Origin: JAZKIX01 sp040384645
GTDB lineage: Bacteria; Pseudomonadota; Gammaproteobacteria; Burkholderiales; Burkholderiaceae_D
Direction of reading: 5' to 3'
Assembly (NCBI GenBank): GCA_040384645.1
Contig: JAZKIX010000216.1
Coordinates: 1 to 25,173, forward strand
Length of the DNA: 25,173 bases
Part shown: in pieces, positions 7,882-16,293 of the stretch
Position numbering within the stretch: position 1 is the first letter of the stretch
Layout: every line of letters starts with the position of its first letter
Notes under the pieces: generated by a model
Databases searched by the model: none
Told to the model about the DNA's origin: nothing
What the model saw: only the letters and a program-made list of their open reading frames with translations
Translations under genes and position numbers: made by a program

Positions 7882-9437
7882 GTCGCGAAGTTTTATTGTT
7901 GGTTGACGCGTTGGCGCGTGAAAAGAACGTTGATAAAGATGTGGTTTTTGGCGCGCTTGAGCATGCGCTCGCGCAGGCGACAAAAAAACGTTATCAGGGC
8001 GATGTCGATATTCGTGTCGCAATTGATCGTGAAACAGGTGAATTTGAATCTTTTCGGCGCTGGCATGTAGTGCCAGATGAGGCTGGCTTGCAATTGCCGG
8101 ATCAAGAGATTTTGCATTTTGAGGCTCAGGAGCAAATCGCAGATATCGAAGTCGATGATCACATCGAAGAGCCGATAGAGTCTGTCGATTTTGGTCGTAG
8201 ATTTGCGCAAGATACCAAGCAAGTGGTTTTGCAGCGGATTCGTGATGCTGAACGCGAACAAATTCTGATCGACTTTCTTGAGCGCGGCGATTCGTTGGTG
8301 ACAGGTACCATCAAACGTATGGAGCGTGGTGACGCCATCGTTGAGTCGGGCAAGATTGAGGCGCGTCTGCCGCGCGATCAAACAATTCCAAAGGAAAATT
8401 TGCGTATTGGTGATCGGGTACGCGCATACATACTTCGTATCGACCGCAATGTGCGTGGACCGCAGGTCATTCTTTCCCGAACTGCGCCGCAATTCATCAT
8501 GAAGCTATTTGAGTTGGAAGTGCCGGAAATAGAACAAGGTTTTCTTGAAATTAAATCTGCTTCGCGTGATGCGGGAGTGCGCGCCAAGATCGCTGTTTAC
8601 ACGGCAGATAAGCGAATAGATCCAATTGGAACGTGTGTCGGTATGCGTGGTTCGCGCGTGCAGGCAGTGACTGGCGAATTGGGTGGCGAGCGGGTTGATA
8701 TTGTTCTGTGGTCGGAAGACCCAGCGCAATTTGTTATTGGTGCGCTTGCGCCGGCAAATGTTTCTTCGATCATGGTTGATGAAGAAAAACATGCCATGGA
8801 TGTGGTCGTGGATGAGGAGAATCTGGCCATCGCAATTGGACGTAGTGGTCAAAATGTCCGTCTTGCATCCGAGCTTACTGGTTGGAAAATCAACATTATG
8901 ACTGCAGAAGAGTCTGCGGATAAATCAGCTTTGGAAACTGCCGCTATCAGGGCACTTTTCATGGAAAAGCTGGATGTCGATCAAGAAGTGGCCGATATTT
9001 TGGTGGATGAAGGTTTTGCAAGTCTTGAGGAAATTGCCTACGTTCCGATTAGCGAAATGTTGGAAATTGAATCGTTTGACGAAGGTACCGTTAACGAATT
9101 GCGAAATCGCGCTCGTGATGCCTTGGTTACTGAAGCTATTGCGTCCGAGGAAGGATTGGAAGGCATGGCTGAAGAATTGGTTGGGTTGGAGGGCATGGAT
9201 CGTATTACTGCCGGCAAGCTGGGTTTGGCGGGGATTAAGACCGTTGCCGATTTTTCGGGTTTGGCTTATGACGAGTTTGGCGCGATTTTGGCATTGTCGG
9301 CGGATCGTGCCCGTCAACTGATTGCAGATGAATTTAAAGATGTAAGCGACGATGAAATGAAGTTGATTGATTCGAAGTACGACGATCATGCTAAGGCTTT
9401 GCAAGCGAAGGCATGGAGCCTTGCTGAAGCGAATTGA
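7878..9437 (+). CDS. nusA: Transcription termination/antitermination factor NusA
   Basis: Binds RNA polymerase and nascent RNA, promoting pausing, hairpin-dependent termination, and rRNA antitermination with NusB/E/G. At 519 aa it has the full proteobacterial domain set: an N-terminal polymerase-binding domain (about 1-125), an S1 domain (about 130-200, SLVTGTIKRMERGDAIVESG), KH1 and KH2 (about 205-345, including DPIGTCVGMRGSRVQAV and AIAIGRSGQNVRLASELTGW), and two acidic repeats at the C-terminus (about 360-495) with DILVDEGFASLEEIAYV and ITAGKLGLAGIKTVADF. The acidic repeats contact the polymerase alpha subunit. It overlaps rimP by 4 bp and is followed after 53 bp by infB. NusA may act on the leader terminator of its own operon. 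Confidence 0.97.
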   Translation: MSREVLLLVDALAREKNVDKDVVFGALEHALAQATKKRYQGDVDIRVAIDRETGEFESFRRWHVVPDEAGLQLPDQEILHFEAQEQIADIEVDDHIEEPIESVDFGRRFAQDTKQVVLQRIRDAEREQILIDFLERGDSLVTGTIKRMERGDAIVESGKIEARLPRDQTIPKENLRIGDRVRAYILRIDRNVRGPQVILSRTAPQFIMKLFELEVPEIEQGFLEIKSASRDAGVRAKIAVYTADKRIDPIGTCVGMRGSRVQAVTGELGGERVDIVLWSEDPAQFVIGALAPANVSSIMVDEEKHAMDVVVDEENLAIAIGRSGQNVRLASELTGWKINIMTAEESADKSALETAAIRALFMEKLDVDQEVADILVDEGFASLEEIAYVPISEMLEIESFDEGTVNELRNRARDALVTEAIASEEGLEGMAEELVGLEGMDRITAGKLGLAGIKTVADFSGLAYDEFGAILALSADRARQLIADEFKDVSDDEMKLIDSKYDDHAKALQAKAWSLAEAN

Positions 9438-9490
9438 TGTCAATAACTTCATTCCGATCAACCGTCGAGTTACATAGAAAAGAGGACTGA

Positions 9491-12316
9491 ATGGCGAGTA
9501 ATAATGTAGCCCAATTTGCCACTGAGCTGAAAATGCCAGCTGATTTACTGCTTACGCAGTTGCGTTCTGCTGGTGTCGAGAAGTTGTCGACGTCAGACAT
9601 GCTTTCGAAAGACGATAAGGATAAGCTTCTTGATCATCTGCGTCGATCTCACGGCACTATGCCGGATGCAGAGAAGAAGAAAATCACTCTGACGCGCAAG
9701 GAAACTACTGAAATTAAGCAGGCTGACGCCACTGGCAAATCGCGCACAATTCAAGTCGAAGTGCGTAAGAAACGGACATTTGTGAAGCGCGATGACGCTG
9801 CAGCCGACGAGCCGGTAGCTGCTACTGTTCCTGTCGTTCTTGATGATGCGGAACGTGTACGTCGCGAAGATGACGCGCGTCGCCAAGCTGAACTCATCGC
9901 ACGTCAGGAAGCAGATCTGCGAGAAAAGCAAGAACGTTTGGCAAAGCTGGATGCAGAGAAGGAAGCGCAAGCGCTTGCAGCGCAAAAAGCTGAGCGGCAG
10001 GCACAAATCGATGCTGAAATTGAGGCCAAGAAGGTCGCTTCTGCGCCGCCAGTTGTCGCCGCAACCGATCCTTCGGCTGATGAAAATAGGCGCGTTGTTG
10101 CTGAAGAAGCAAAGAAAAAAGCAGCCGAAGTAGCGAAAGATACTGCGGAGAAAGCTGCAGCTACTGAGCGCGCGCGCAAAGTGGTGGCGGATGAAGTGGC
10201 GCAGATCAAGGCCATGATGAGCGCACCGCGTCGGGCCGTCAAAGCGCCAGAGCCGGTGCCTGCTCCTGTGGTTGCAAAAGCGCCAGAAGGTACTTTGCAT
10301 AAGCCTGCAGATAAAAAGCCGACCGAGAAAAAAGAAGAGAAAAAACCGGTAGTTGCTGATAAGAAATCGATCAAATCGGCCAATGTCTCGTCGACTTGGC
10401 AAGATGATGCCAAGAAGCGTGGTGCGCCAGGTGGCGGCATCAAACCACGTGGAAATACTGCTGGTGGCCGCGATGCATGGCGTAGCGGCGGAAAAGGTCG
10501 TCGCTCTAATTCACATGTCGATGACCGCGAAACAAATTTCCAAGCACCAACTGAAGCGGTAATCAAAGACGTTCACGTGCCTGAGACAATTACGGTCGCT
10601 GAGTTGGCACATAAAATGTCGGTCAAGGCTTCAGAAGTTATTAAGCATTTGATGAAGCTCGGTCAAATGTGCACCATCAATCAAGTGCTGGACCAAGAAA
10701 CCGCAATGATTCTTGTGGAAGAAATGGGACACAAAGCATTTGCTGCGAAACTTGACGATCCAGAAGCCTTGTTGGCCGACGGTGGCGAGCACGCCGATTT
10801 TGAATTGGTGCCACGTGCACCAGTCGTCACAGTCATGGGACACGTCGATCACGGGAAAACATCTTTGCTCGACTATATTCGCCGCGCAAAAGTGGCGTCA
10901 GGCGAGGCCGGCGGCATCACTCAGCATATCGGCGCTTATCACGTAGAAACTCCGCGCGGGATGATTACATTCCTCGACACGCCAGGCCATGAGGCATTTA
11001 CAGCGATGCGCGCCCGTGGTGCAAAGGCGACCGATATCGTTATTTTGGTGGTGGCGTCAGACGATGGCGTTATGCCGCAAACGAAGGAAGCGATCGCGCA
11101 TGCGAAAGCTGCCGGAGTGCCGCTGGTGGTGGCGATCAATAAGATCGATAAACCTGGTGCAAATCTTGATCGCGTTAAGCAAGAACTGGTTGCCGAGCAA
11201 GTCGTGCCAGAAGAATACGGTGGCGAATCGCCGTTCGTCCCTGTATCGGCCAAAACTGGTCAAGGGATCGATGATTTGCTAGAGCAAGTATTGTTGCAAG
11301 CCGAAGTGCTGGAATTGACCGCGCCGAAAGATTCCCCAGCGCGTGGACTGGTGGTCGAAGCGCGCCTGGATAAAGGTCGCGGACCGGTGGCAACAATTTT
11401 GGTGCAGTCAGGCACTTTGCGCCGTGGCGATGTCGTATTGGCCGGGTCATCCTATGGCCGTGTTCGTGCAATGCTGGATGAAAACGGCAAGAGCATTACT
11501 GAAGCAGGTCCATCGATTCCGGTAGAAATTCAAGGTCTGACTGAGGTGCCGGTTGCCGGTGAAGAAGTCATGGTCATGGCTGACGAGCGTAAAGCGCGTG
11601 AAATCGGCTTGTTCCGTCAAGGTAAGTTCCGTGATGTGAAGCTCGCTAAGCAACAAGCCGCAAAACTCGAGAACATGTTCGAGCAAATGGCTGAAGGCGA
11701 AGTCAAAAATCTGCCAATGATCATCAAGACCGATGTGCAGGGTTCGCAAGAAGCCTTGGTGCATTCGATGCAAAAACTGTCGACCAGCGAAGTGCGTGTG
11801 CAAGTGGTGCATGCCGCAGTGGGCGGAATTACCGAGTCGGATGTCAATCTTGCCGTTGCATCAAAAGCCGTCATCATTGGCTTTAATACCCGTGCAGATG
11901 CGTCGGCGCGTAAGTTGGCTGAAGCCAATGGCGTGGATATCCGTTACTACAACATCATTTACGATGCCATCGATGAAGTAAAAGCGGCGATGTCGGGTAT
12001 GTTGTCACCGGAAAAACGCGAACATGCTTTGGGTATGGTGGAAATTCGCCAAGTTATTCTGGTCAGCAAGGTCGGCGCGATTGCCGGTTGTTTCGTGCTC
12101 GACGGTCTGGTCAAACGCGGCTCGTCAGTACGCCTGTTGCGCGACAATGTCGTGGTATGGACAGGCGAAATTGATTCCTTGAAACGTTTCAAGGATGACG
12201 TAAAAGAAGTTAAATCGGGTTTCGAATGCGGCTTGACGTTGAAAAACTTCAATGACGTTAAAGAAGGTGATCAACTGGAAGTATTTGAGGTTCAAGAAAT
12301 CGCACGTACTTTGTAA
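9491..12316 (+). CDS. infB: Translation initiation factor IF-2
   Basis: GTPase that brings initiator fMet-tRNA to the 30S subunit and promotes 50S joining. ATG 9491 is preceded by AGAGGA at good spacing. The 941-aa protein has an IF2-N domain (about 1-55), a long charged Ala/Lys/Glu coiled region (about 110-250), a Gly/Arg-rich linker, a second IF2-N domain (about 365-415), and the GTPase core with G1 GHVDHGKT (450-457), G2 GGITQHIGAYHV, G3 DTPGHEAF, G4 NKID and G5 SAKTGQG, then domains II, III and IV (the fMet-tRNA binding end, KSGFECGLTLKNFNDVKEGD). The long N-terminal half is usual in betaproteobacteria. Several in-frame internal starts could give shorter isoforms as in E. coli, but none was judged certain. 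Confidence 0.97.
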   Translation: MASNNVAQFATELKMPADLLLTQLRSAGVEKLSTSDMLSKDDKDKLLDHLRRSHGTMPDAEKKKITLTRKETTEIKQADATGKSRTIQVEVRKKRTFVKRDDAAADEPVAATVPVVLDDAERVRREDDARRQAELIARQEADLREKQERLAKLDAEKEAQALAAQKAERQAQIDAEIEAKKVASAPPVVAATDPSADENRRVVAEEAKKKAAEVAKDTAEKAAATERARKVVADEVAQIKAMMSAPRRAVKAPEPVPAPVVAKAPEGTLHKPADKKPTEKKEEKKPVVADKKSIKSANVSSTWQDDAKKRGAPGGGIKPRGNTAGGRDAWRSGGKGRRSNSHVDDRETNFQAPTEAVIKDVHVPETITVAELAHKMSVKASEVIKHLMKLGQMCTINQVLDQETAMILVEEMGHKAFAAKLDDPEALLADGGEHADFELVPRAPVVTVMGHVDHGKTSLLDYIRRAKVASGEAGGITQHIGAYHVETPRGMITFLDTPGHEAFTAMRARGAKATDIVILVVASDDGVMPQTKEAIAHAKAAGVPLVVAINKIDKPGANLDRVKQELVAEQVVPEEYGGESPFVPVSAKTGQGIDDLLEQVLLQAEVLELTAPKDSPARGLVVEARLDKGRGPVATILVQSGTLRRGDVVLAGSSYGRVRAMLDENGKSITEAGPSIPVEIQGLTEVPVAGEEVMVMADERKAREIGLFRQGKFRDVKLAKQQAAKLENMFEQMAEGEVKNLPMIIKTDVQGSQEALVHSMQKLSTSEVRVQVVHAAVGGITESDVNLAVASKAVIIGFNTRADASARKLAEANGVDIRYYNIIYDAIDEVKAAMSGMLSPEKREHALGMVEIRQVILVSKVGAIAGCFVLDGLVKRGSSVRLLRDNVVVWTGEIDSLKRFKDDVKEVKSGFECGLTLKNFNDVKEGDQLEVFEVQEIARTL

Positions 12317-12321
12317 AATAC

Positions 12322-12356
12322 ATGGCTTCAGCTCGTGTGATACGGCCTGAAGCCAT
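12322..12356 (+). terminator. Hairpin between infB and rbfA
   Basis: ATGGCTTCAG (12322-12331) and CTGAAGCCAT (12347-12356) make a perfect 10-bp stem around a 15-nt loop, followed by CGTCTTT. It begins 5 bp after the infB stop and ends 29 bp before rbfA. It may be a partial terminator or an mRNA processing/stability site. The T-run is short, so strong termination is doubtful. Confidence 0.6.
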
Positions 12357-12385
12357 CGTCTTTACAGTACTGGATTTTCATTTAC

Positions 12386-12775
12386 ATGGCTAAACATAGC
12401 AAAACAATGCCGGGGCGCGGCTTACGCGTTGCCGATCAAATTCAGCGCGATTTGTCGGAAATTATCGCCTACGAATTAAAAGACCCGCGGGTCGGCATGA
12501 TCACGATTACCGAAGTACAGGTCACACCTGATTACGCCCACGCCAAGATATTCTTCACCATGCTCAAGGATGATGAAGAATCGGTAAAAAACACGGTAGA
12601 AGGCTTGACCAAAGCTTGCGGTTTTATACGTGGCCAATTGGGTCGCCGTCTGACGATCCATACACTTCCTCAATTGCATTTTGTTCATGATACTTCCATT
12701 TCACGCGGCATGGCCTTGTCGAACCTGATCGATCAAGCCAATGCGGTACGTGCCAAAGACGCTGACGAAAACTGA
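12386..12775 (+). CDS. rbfA: 30S ribosome-binding factor RbfA
   Basis: Helps late 30S maturation by binding near the 5' end helix of 16S rRNA; also needed for growth in the cold. At 129 aa it matches the family. The single KH-like domain spans most of the protein, with the signature RVADQIQRDLSEIIAYELKD near the start, then VTPDYAHAKIFFTML, and the family end motif LPQLHFVHDTSISRGMALSN. It follows infB after 69 bp holding a hairpin and is followed by a 319-bp gap before truB, so truB may have its own control here. Confidence 0.96.
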   Translation: MAKHSKTMPGRGLRVADQIQRDLSEIIAYELKDPRVGMITITEVQVTPDYAHAKIFFTMLKDDEESVKNTVEGLTKACGFIRGQLGRRLTIHTLPQLHFVHDTSISRGMALSNLIDQANAVRAKDADEN

Positions 12776-12894
12776 TTCGATAGTTGCAAGTTAGGGATGG
12801 TTTGATCAGTGCTGCCGGCTTTACAATTCGTCAGCCTTAATTTGCCGTTTGTCTTTCATTTATGGTTTTTGTTTGTCAAAGAGCAAATTACGCC

Positions 12895-12980
12895 TAAATA
12901 ATACTGCCACCTGTATTAAATTTAACGCTTTAGAAACGTGCGGATAAGCATGGTTTTTGTCATATACCCCACTATTTTTA
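12895..12980 (+). repeat. Intergenic repeat element, copy A
   Basis: First of five related elements in the window. Hairpin AATAC (12900-12904), loop TGCCACCT, GTATT (12913-12917), then ACGCTTTAGAAACGTGCGG (12925-12943), then TATACCCC (12963-12970) and an A/T-rich end. It starts about 120 bp after the rbfA stop, in the same direction. Its loop is the exact reverse complement of the loop in copy B. Confidence 0.8.
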
Positions 12981-12988
12981 CTAAATTA

Positions 12989-13070
12989 TGACGCCGGGTA
13001 TGGAAAACCTATGCCAAGCCCCTGCTTGGTTTCAACTTGATTTTTGATTTGGCTGTGTAGTCAGGCGTCA
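12989..13070 (+). other. Possible structured leader upstream of truB
   Basis: TGACGCC (12989-12995) can pair with GGCGTCA (13064-13070), closing an 80-nt domain that contains a 6-bp hairpin CCAAGC-CCCT-GCTTGG (13014-13029). It ends 24 bp before the truB start. It could be an RNA leader, or the inner hairpin could be a weak terminator for rbfA. No known riboswitch was recognised. Confidence 0.4.
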
Positions 13071-13094
13071 ATGCTTATTTTGTGAAATGAAATT

Positions 13095-14036
13095 GTGAAA
13101 ATCACCCCCACTCTTCCCAAGAAAATTCGCGTGCCGGTTCACGGCGTTTTGTTACTGGATAAGCCCGTCGGCTTTTCCAGTAACGATGCATTGATCAAGA
13201 CCAAGCGTTTACTCAATGCAAAAAAAGCCGGACATACCGGAACCCTCGATCCGTTCGCTAGCGGGCTTTTGCCATTGTGCTTCGGTGAAGCCACTAAGTT
13301 TTCGCAAGATTTACTAGAGGCCGATAAGACTTATGAAACGGTAGTACATCTTGGCGTCACAACGACCACAGGCGATACCGAAGGCGAGGTCGTTGAACGT
13401 AAGGAAGTCGAGGTAAGGTTAGCCGAAATCGAAGCTGCACTTCAAAAGTTTCGCGGGCCAATCGAACAAGTTCCGCCAATGTATTCCGCGCTTAAACGAG
13501 ATGGCAAGCCACTCTACGAATATGCCCGCGCCGGCATTACCTTGGAGCGAGAAGCGCGCAACGTGACGATTCACTTACTTGAGTTTCTCGATTATCAGGC
13601 GCCGTATTTGACCTTGCGCGTGTGCTGCAGCAAAGGTACTTATATTCGTGTGTTGGGCGAAGAAATCGGTGTGGCACTCGGCTGCGGCGCTCACTTGCAA
13701 GCCTTGCGCCGCACGCAAGTGGGTATGCTCAGCATTGCAGATGCCATCACCCTCGACGCTGTTGCTGCAATCGCGGAGTCAGAGCGGATATCTTCGCTGG
13801 CGCCGACGGACACATTGCTGTCATCTTTCCCTGCTATATTTTTGCCGGAAGAATTGTCAAAGCGTTTCTTGCAGGGGCAACGTCTATCCATGGGAAAAGA
13901 AGGCATTGCAATCGCAAATGAGGATGGTCGTGTCCGCGTATATCGAGAAATTGACCGTAGCTTGCTAGGTTCTGGTTTGATCAAGGAATTCGGTGTGTTG
14001 GCACCGGAACGTTTGATCGCGACACACAATCCTTAG
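13095..14036 (+). CDS. truB: tRNA pseudouridine(55) synthase TruB
   Basis: Makes pseudouridine 55 in the T-loop of nearly all tRNAs and acts as a tRNA folding chaperone. The 313-aa protein starts at GTG 13095; the only near ATG (13088) runs into a stop at once. Motifs are VHGVLLLDKPVGFSSNDAL, the catalytic motif GHTGTLDPFASGLLPL with Asp52, the substrate motif PPMYSALKRDGKPLYEYAR, and the thumb-base motif RVCCSKGTYIRVLGEEIG. A C-terminal domain follows from about residue 245. It closes the translation cluster; the 59-319 bp flanks leave it separate from rbfA and typA. Confidence 0.95.
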   Translation: MKITPTLPKKIRVPVHGVLLLDKPVGFSSNDALIKTKRLLNAKKAGHTGTLDPFASGLLPLCFGEATKFSQDLLEADKTYETVVHLGVTTTTGDTEGEVVERKEVEVRLAEIEAALQKFRGPIEQVPPMYSALKRDGKPLYEYARAGITLEREARNVTIHLLEFLDYQAPYLTLRVCCSKGTYIRVLGEEIGVALGCGAHLQALRRTQVGMLSIADAITLDAVAAIAESERISSLAPTDTLLSSFPAIFLPEELSKRFLQGQRLSMGKEGIAIANEDGRVRVYREIDRSLLGSGLIKEFGVLAPERLIATHNP

Positions 14037-14173
14037 CTTTTTGGGGCTTATTTTTAAGCAATGCAGCGCCTGTTTGACGCTTTTCCTATTGCAGAAATTC
14101 ATAGTGGGTCACTATCTTGAACGATCCGTATGCTGCGAAAAATCACAGCAACTCGTTGAAACTATTCGCTTTT

Positions 14174-14202
14174 TCAGTTCATGCAGCGCAACATGTTATA
14201 AT
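14174..14202 (+). promoter_or_regulatory. Probable promoter for typA
   Basis: A perfect TATAAT lies at 14197-14202, with a weak -35 candidate TTCAGT at 14174-14179 (17-bp spacer). The 5' leader would be about 27 nt. The -10 is convincing, the -35 is not. Confidence 0.5.
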
Positions 14203-14235
14203 CTTCGGCTAATCCGAATCACGTAAAACTCCATC

Positions 14236-16074
14236 ATGTCAAATACAAAACGCGCTATACGCAACATCGCCATTATCGCCCACGTTGATCACGGCAAAAC
14301 AACGCTGGTTGATCAATTGCTGCGCCAATCCGGTACCTTCCGTGACAATCAGCAGGTTGATGCCCGCGTCATGGATTCAAACGATATCGAAAAGGAACGC
14401 GGCATCACGATTTTGTCGAAGAACTGCGCGGTTGAGTATAAAGGCACACACATCAACATCGTCGATACGCCAGGTCATGCCGATTTCGGTGGCGAAGTTG
14501 AACGTGTATTGTCGATGGTTGACAGCGTTTTGTTGCTGGTCGATGCGCAAGAAGGCCCGATGCCACAAACGCGTTTTGTAACACGTAAAGCCTTGGCCCT
14601 CGGTTTGAAGCCTATCGTTGTCGTCAATAAGATCGACCGCGAAAATGCAGACCCGCAGAAGGCTGTGAACGCGACGTTTGAATTGTTTGACAAGCTCGGC
14701 GCCACCGACGAGCAATTGGATTTCCCAATCATCTACGCATCAGGATTCAAAGGCTATGCTGGCCTGGTTGATTCTGTGCGTGAAGGCAATATGGATCCCC
14801 TGTTCGACGCCATCCTGGAACACGTTCCAGCTCGCGAAGATGATCCAGACGGTCCTTTGCAATTACAAATTACTTCTCTCGAATACTCGTCCTACGTTGG
14901 TAAGATCGGCGTCGGCCGTATTTTGAGCGGTCGCGTTCGTGCGCTGCAAGATGTAGTTTGGATGAACGGCCCGGACGACAAGCCGACCAAGGCGCGTATC
15001 AATCAGGTGCTGACATTCAAGGGCTTGGATCGCGTACTGGTCGACGAGGCACTGGCTGGCGACATCGTGTTGATCAACGGTATCGAGGAAATCGGTATCG
15101 GTACAACCATTTGCGCGCCGGAAACACCATTGGGCCTGCCAATGTTGAAAGTCGATGAGCCGACATTGACTATGAATTTCATGGTCAATAATTCGCCATT
15201 GGCTGGTCGAGAAGGTAAATTCGTGACAACGCGCCAAATCCGTGACCGTCTGGAGCGCGAGCTCAAAGGCAATATGGCCTTGCGCATGGTGCAAGCCGAA
15301 AATGACGATTCCACCTATGAAGTATCCGGTCGCGGCGAATTGCATCTGACGATTTTGATTGAAAACATGCGTCGAGAAGGTTTCGAATTGGCTGTTTCCC
15401 GTCCGCGCGTCGTCTTTAAAATGGTGGATGGCGTACGCCAGGAGCCGTACGAAAACTTGACCGTTGACGTTGAAGAAGCCAATCAAGGCGGCGTCATGGA
15501 AGAACTCGGTCGCCGTCGTGGCGATCTGCAAAACATGGAACCGGACGGCAAAGGTCGTGTGCGTCTCGAATACCGTATTCCAGCACGTGGTTTGATCGGT
15601 TTCCAAGGCGAGTTCATGACATTGACACGCGGTACCGGCTTGATGAGCCATGTGTTTGATGAATACGCGCCGGTCGATAACACCAAGGGTGAGCTCGGCG
15701 GTCGTCGTAGCGGCGTATTGATTTCGCAAGATGATGGCGCTGCAGTGGCCTACGCCATCTGGAAGTTGCAAGATCGCGGCCGTATGTTCGTCAGCCATAA
15801 CGATCCAGTGTATGAAGGCATGATTATCGGCATTCACTCACGCGATAACGACCTGGTTGTTAATCCGATCAAGGGTAAGCAACTGACCAATGTGCGTTCA
15901 TCCGGTACTGATGAAGCGGTGCGCCTGGTGCCGCCAATTCTGATGTCGCTCGAATACGCGGTTGAGTTTATTGACGACGATGAATTGGTCGAAGTCACAC
16001 CGAAGAGCATCCGTTTGCGTAAGCGCTATCTGAAAGAGCATGAGCGTAAAAAGTCGTCACGCGAAGCAGCATAA
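14236..16074 (+). CDS. typA: Ribosome-associated GTPase TypA/BipA
   Basis: Translational GTPase of the EF-G group that binds the ribosome and supports 50S assembly and growth in cold or other stress. The 612-aa protein has G1 AHVDHGKT (residues 15-22), switch I with the ERGITI motif, G3 DTPGHADF, G4 NKID, then domain II and EF-G-like domains III and V (RGELHLTILIENMRREGFEL; RGLIGFQGEFMTLTRGTGLM), and the BipA-specific C-terminal domain ending RLRKRYLKEHERKK. The start at 14236 gives the family N-terminus. It has its own promoter-like sequence and a strong terminator downstream, so it is probably a single-gene unit. Confidence 0.97.
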   Translation: MSNTKRAIRNIAIIAHVDHGKTTLVDQLLRQSGTFRDNQQVDARVMDSNDIEKERGITILSKNCAVEYKGTHINIVDTPGHADFGGEVERVLSMVDSVLLLVDAQEGPMPQTRFVTRKALALGLKPIVVVNKIDRENADPQKAVNATFELFDKLGATDEQLDFPIIYASGFKGYAGLVDSVREGNMDPLFDAILEHVPAREDDPDGPLQLQITSLEYSSYVGKIGVGRILSGRVRALQDVVWMNGPDDKPTKARINQVLTFKGLDRVLVDEALAGDIVLINGIEEIGIGTTICAPETPLGLPMLKVDEPTLTMNFMVNNSPLAGREGKFVTTRQIRDRLERELKGNMALRMVQAENDDSTYEVSGRGELHLTILIENMRREGFELAVSRPRVVFKMVDGVRQEPYENLTVDVEEANQGGVMEELGRRRGDLQNMEPDGKGRVRLEYRIPARGLIGFQGEFMTLTRGTGLMSHVFDEYAPVDNTKGELGGRRSGVLISQDDGAAVAYAIWKLQDRGRMFVSHNDPVYEGMIIGIHSRDNDLVVNPIKGKQLTNVRSSGTDEAVRLVPPILMSLEYAVEFIDDDELVEVTPKSIRLRKRYLKEHERKKSSREAA

Positions 16075-16107
16075 TTTGGTGTGATGCGTCTTACGCATCA
16101 TGTCTGA

Positions 16108-16149
16108 TAAAAAACCCGTTGCACCTGATTCAGGTCAACGGGTTTTTTT
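16108..16149 (+). terminator. Rho-independent terminator of typA
   Basis: AAAACCCGTTG pairs with CAACGGGTTTT (ending in a run of seven T at 16143-16149), with CCTGATTCAGG inside forming an inner stem. It begins 34 bp after the typA stop. The A-run before the stem would also let it work in the other direction. A smaller hairpin GATGCG-TCTTA-CGCATC lies at 16083-16099. Confidence 0.88.
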
Positions 16150-16165
16150 AATGCCTGTTATCACA

Positions 16166-16250
16166 ATAATAGGGGGTATATTGATAAATAGTGCCTCTCT
16201 CGCAGGTATTACAAGCGTAAAAAATAATACAGTACCCAGTATTTTTTCGT
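16166..16250 (-). repeat. Intergenic repeat element, copy E (minus strand)
   Basis: Read on the minus strand: hairpin AATAC (16243-16239), loop TGGGTACT, GTATT (16230-16226), a T-run and ACGCTTG, then AATACCTGCG (16210-16201), then TATACCCCC (16180-16172). It starts about 40 bp beyond the stop of the minus-strand aminotransferase and points the same way. It has the CCTGCG form of the middle box, as in copies B and D. Confidence 0.75.
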
Positions 16251-16293
16251 TAAAAAGTGTTCACTGCTGCCCATTTTTCCGACATTAAGACAA

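Noticed and set aside
14863..15837. 324-aa minus-strand frame inside typA
   Set aside because: It is fully antisense to a strongly conserved gene; its high H, F, Q, T composition is the usual shadow of a coding strand.
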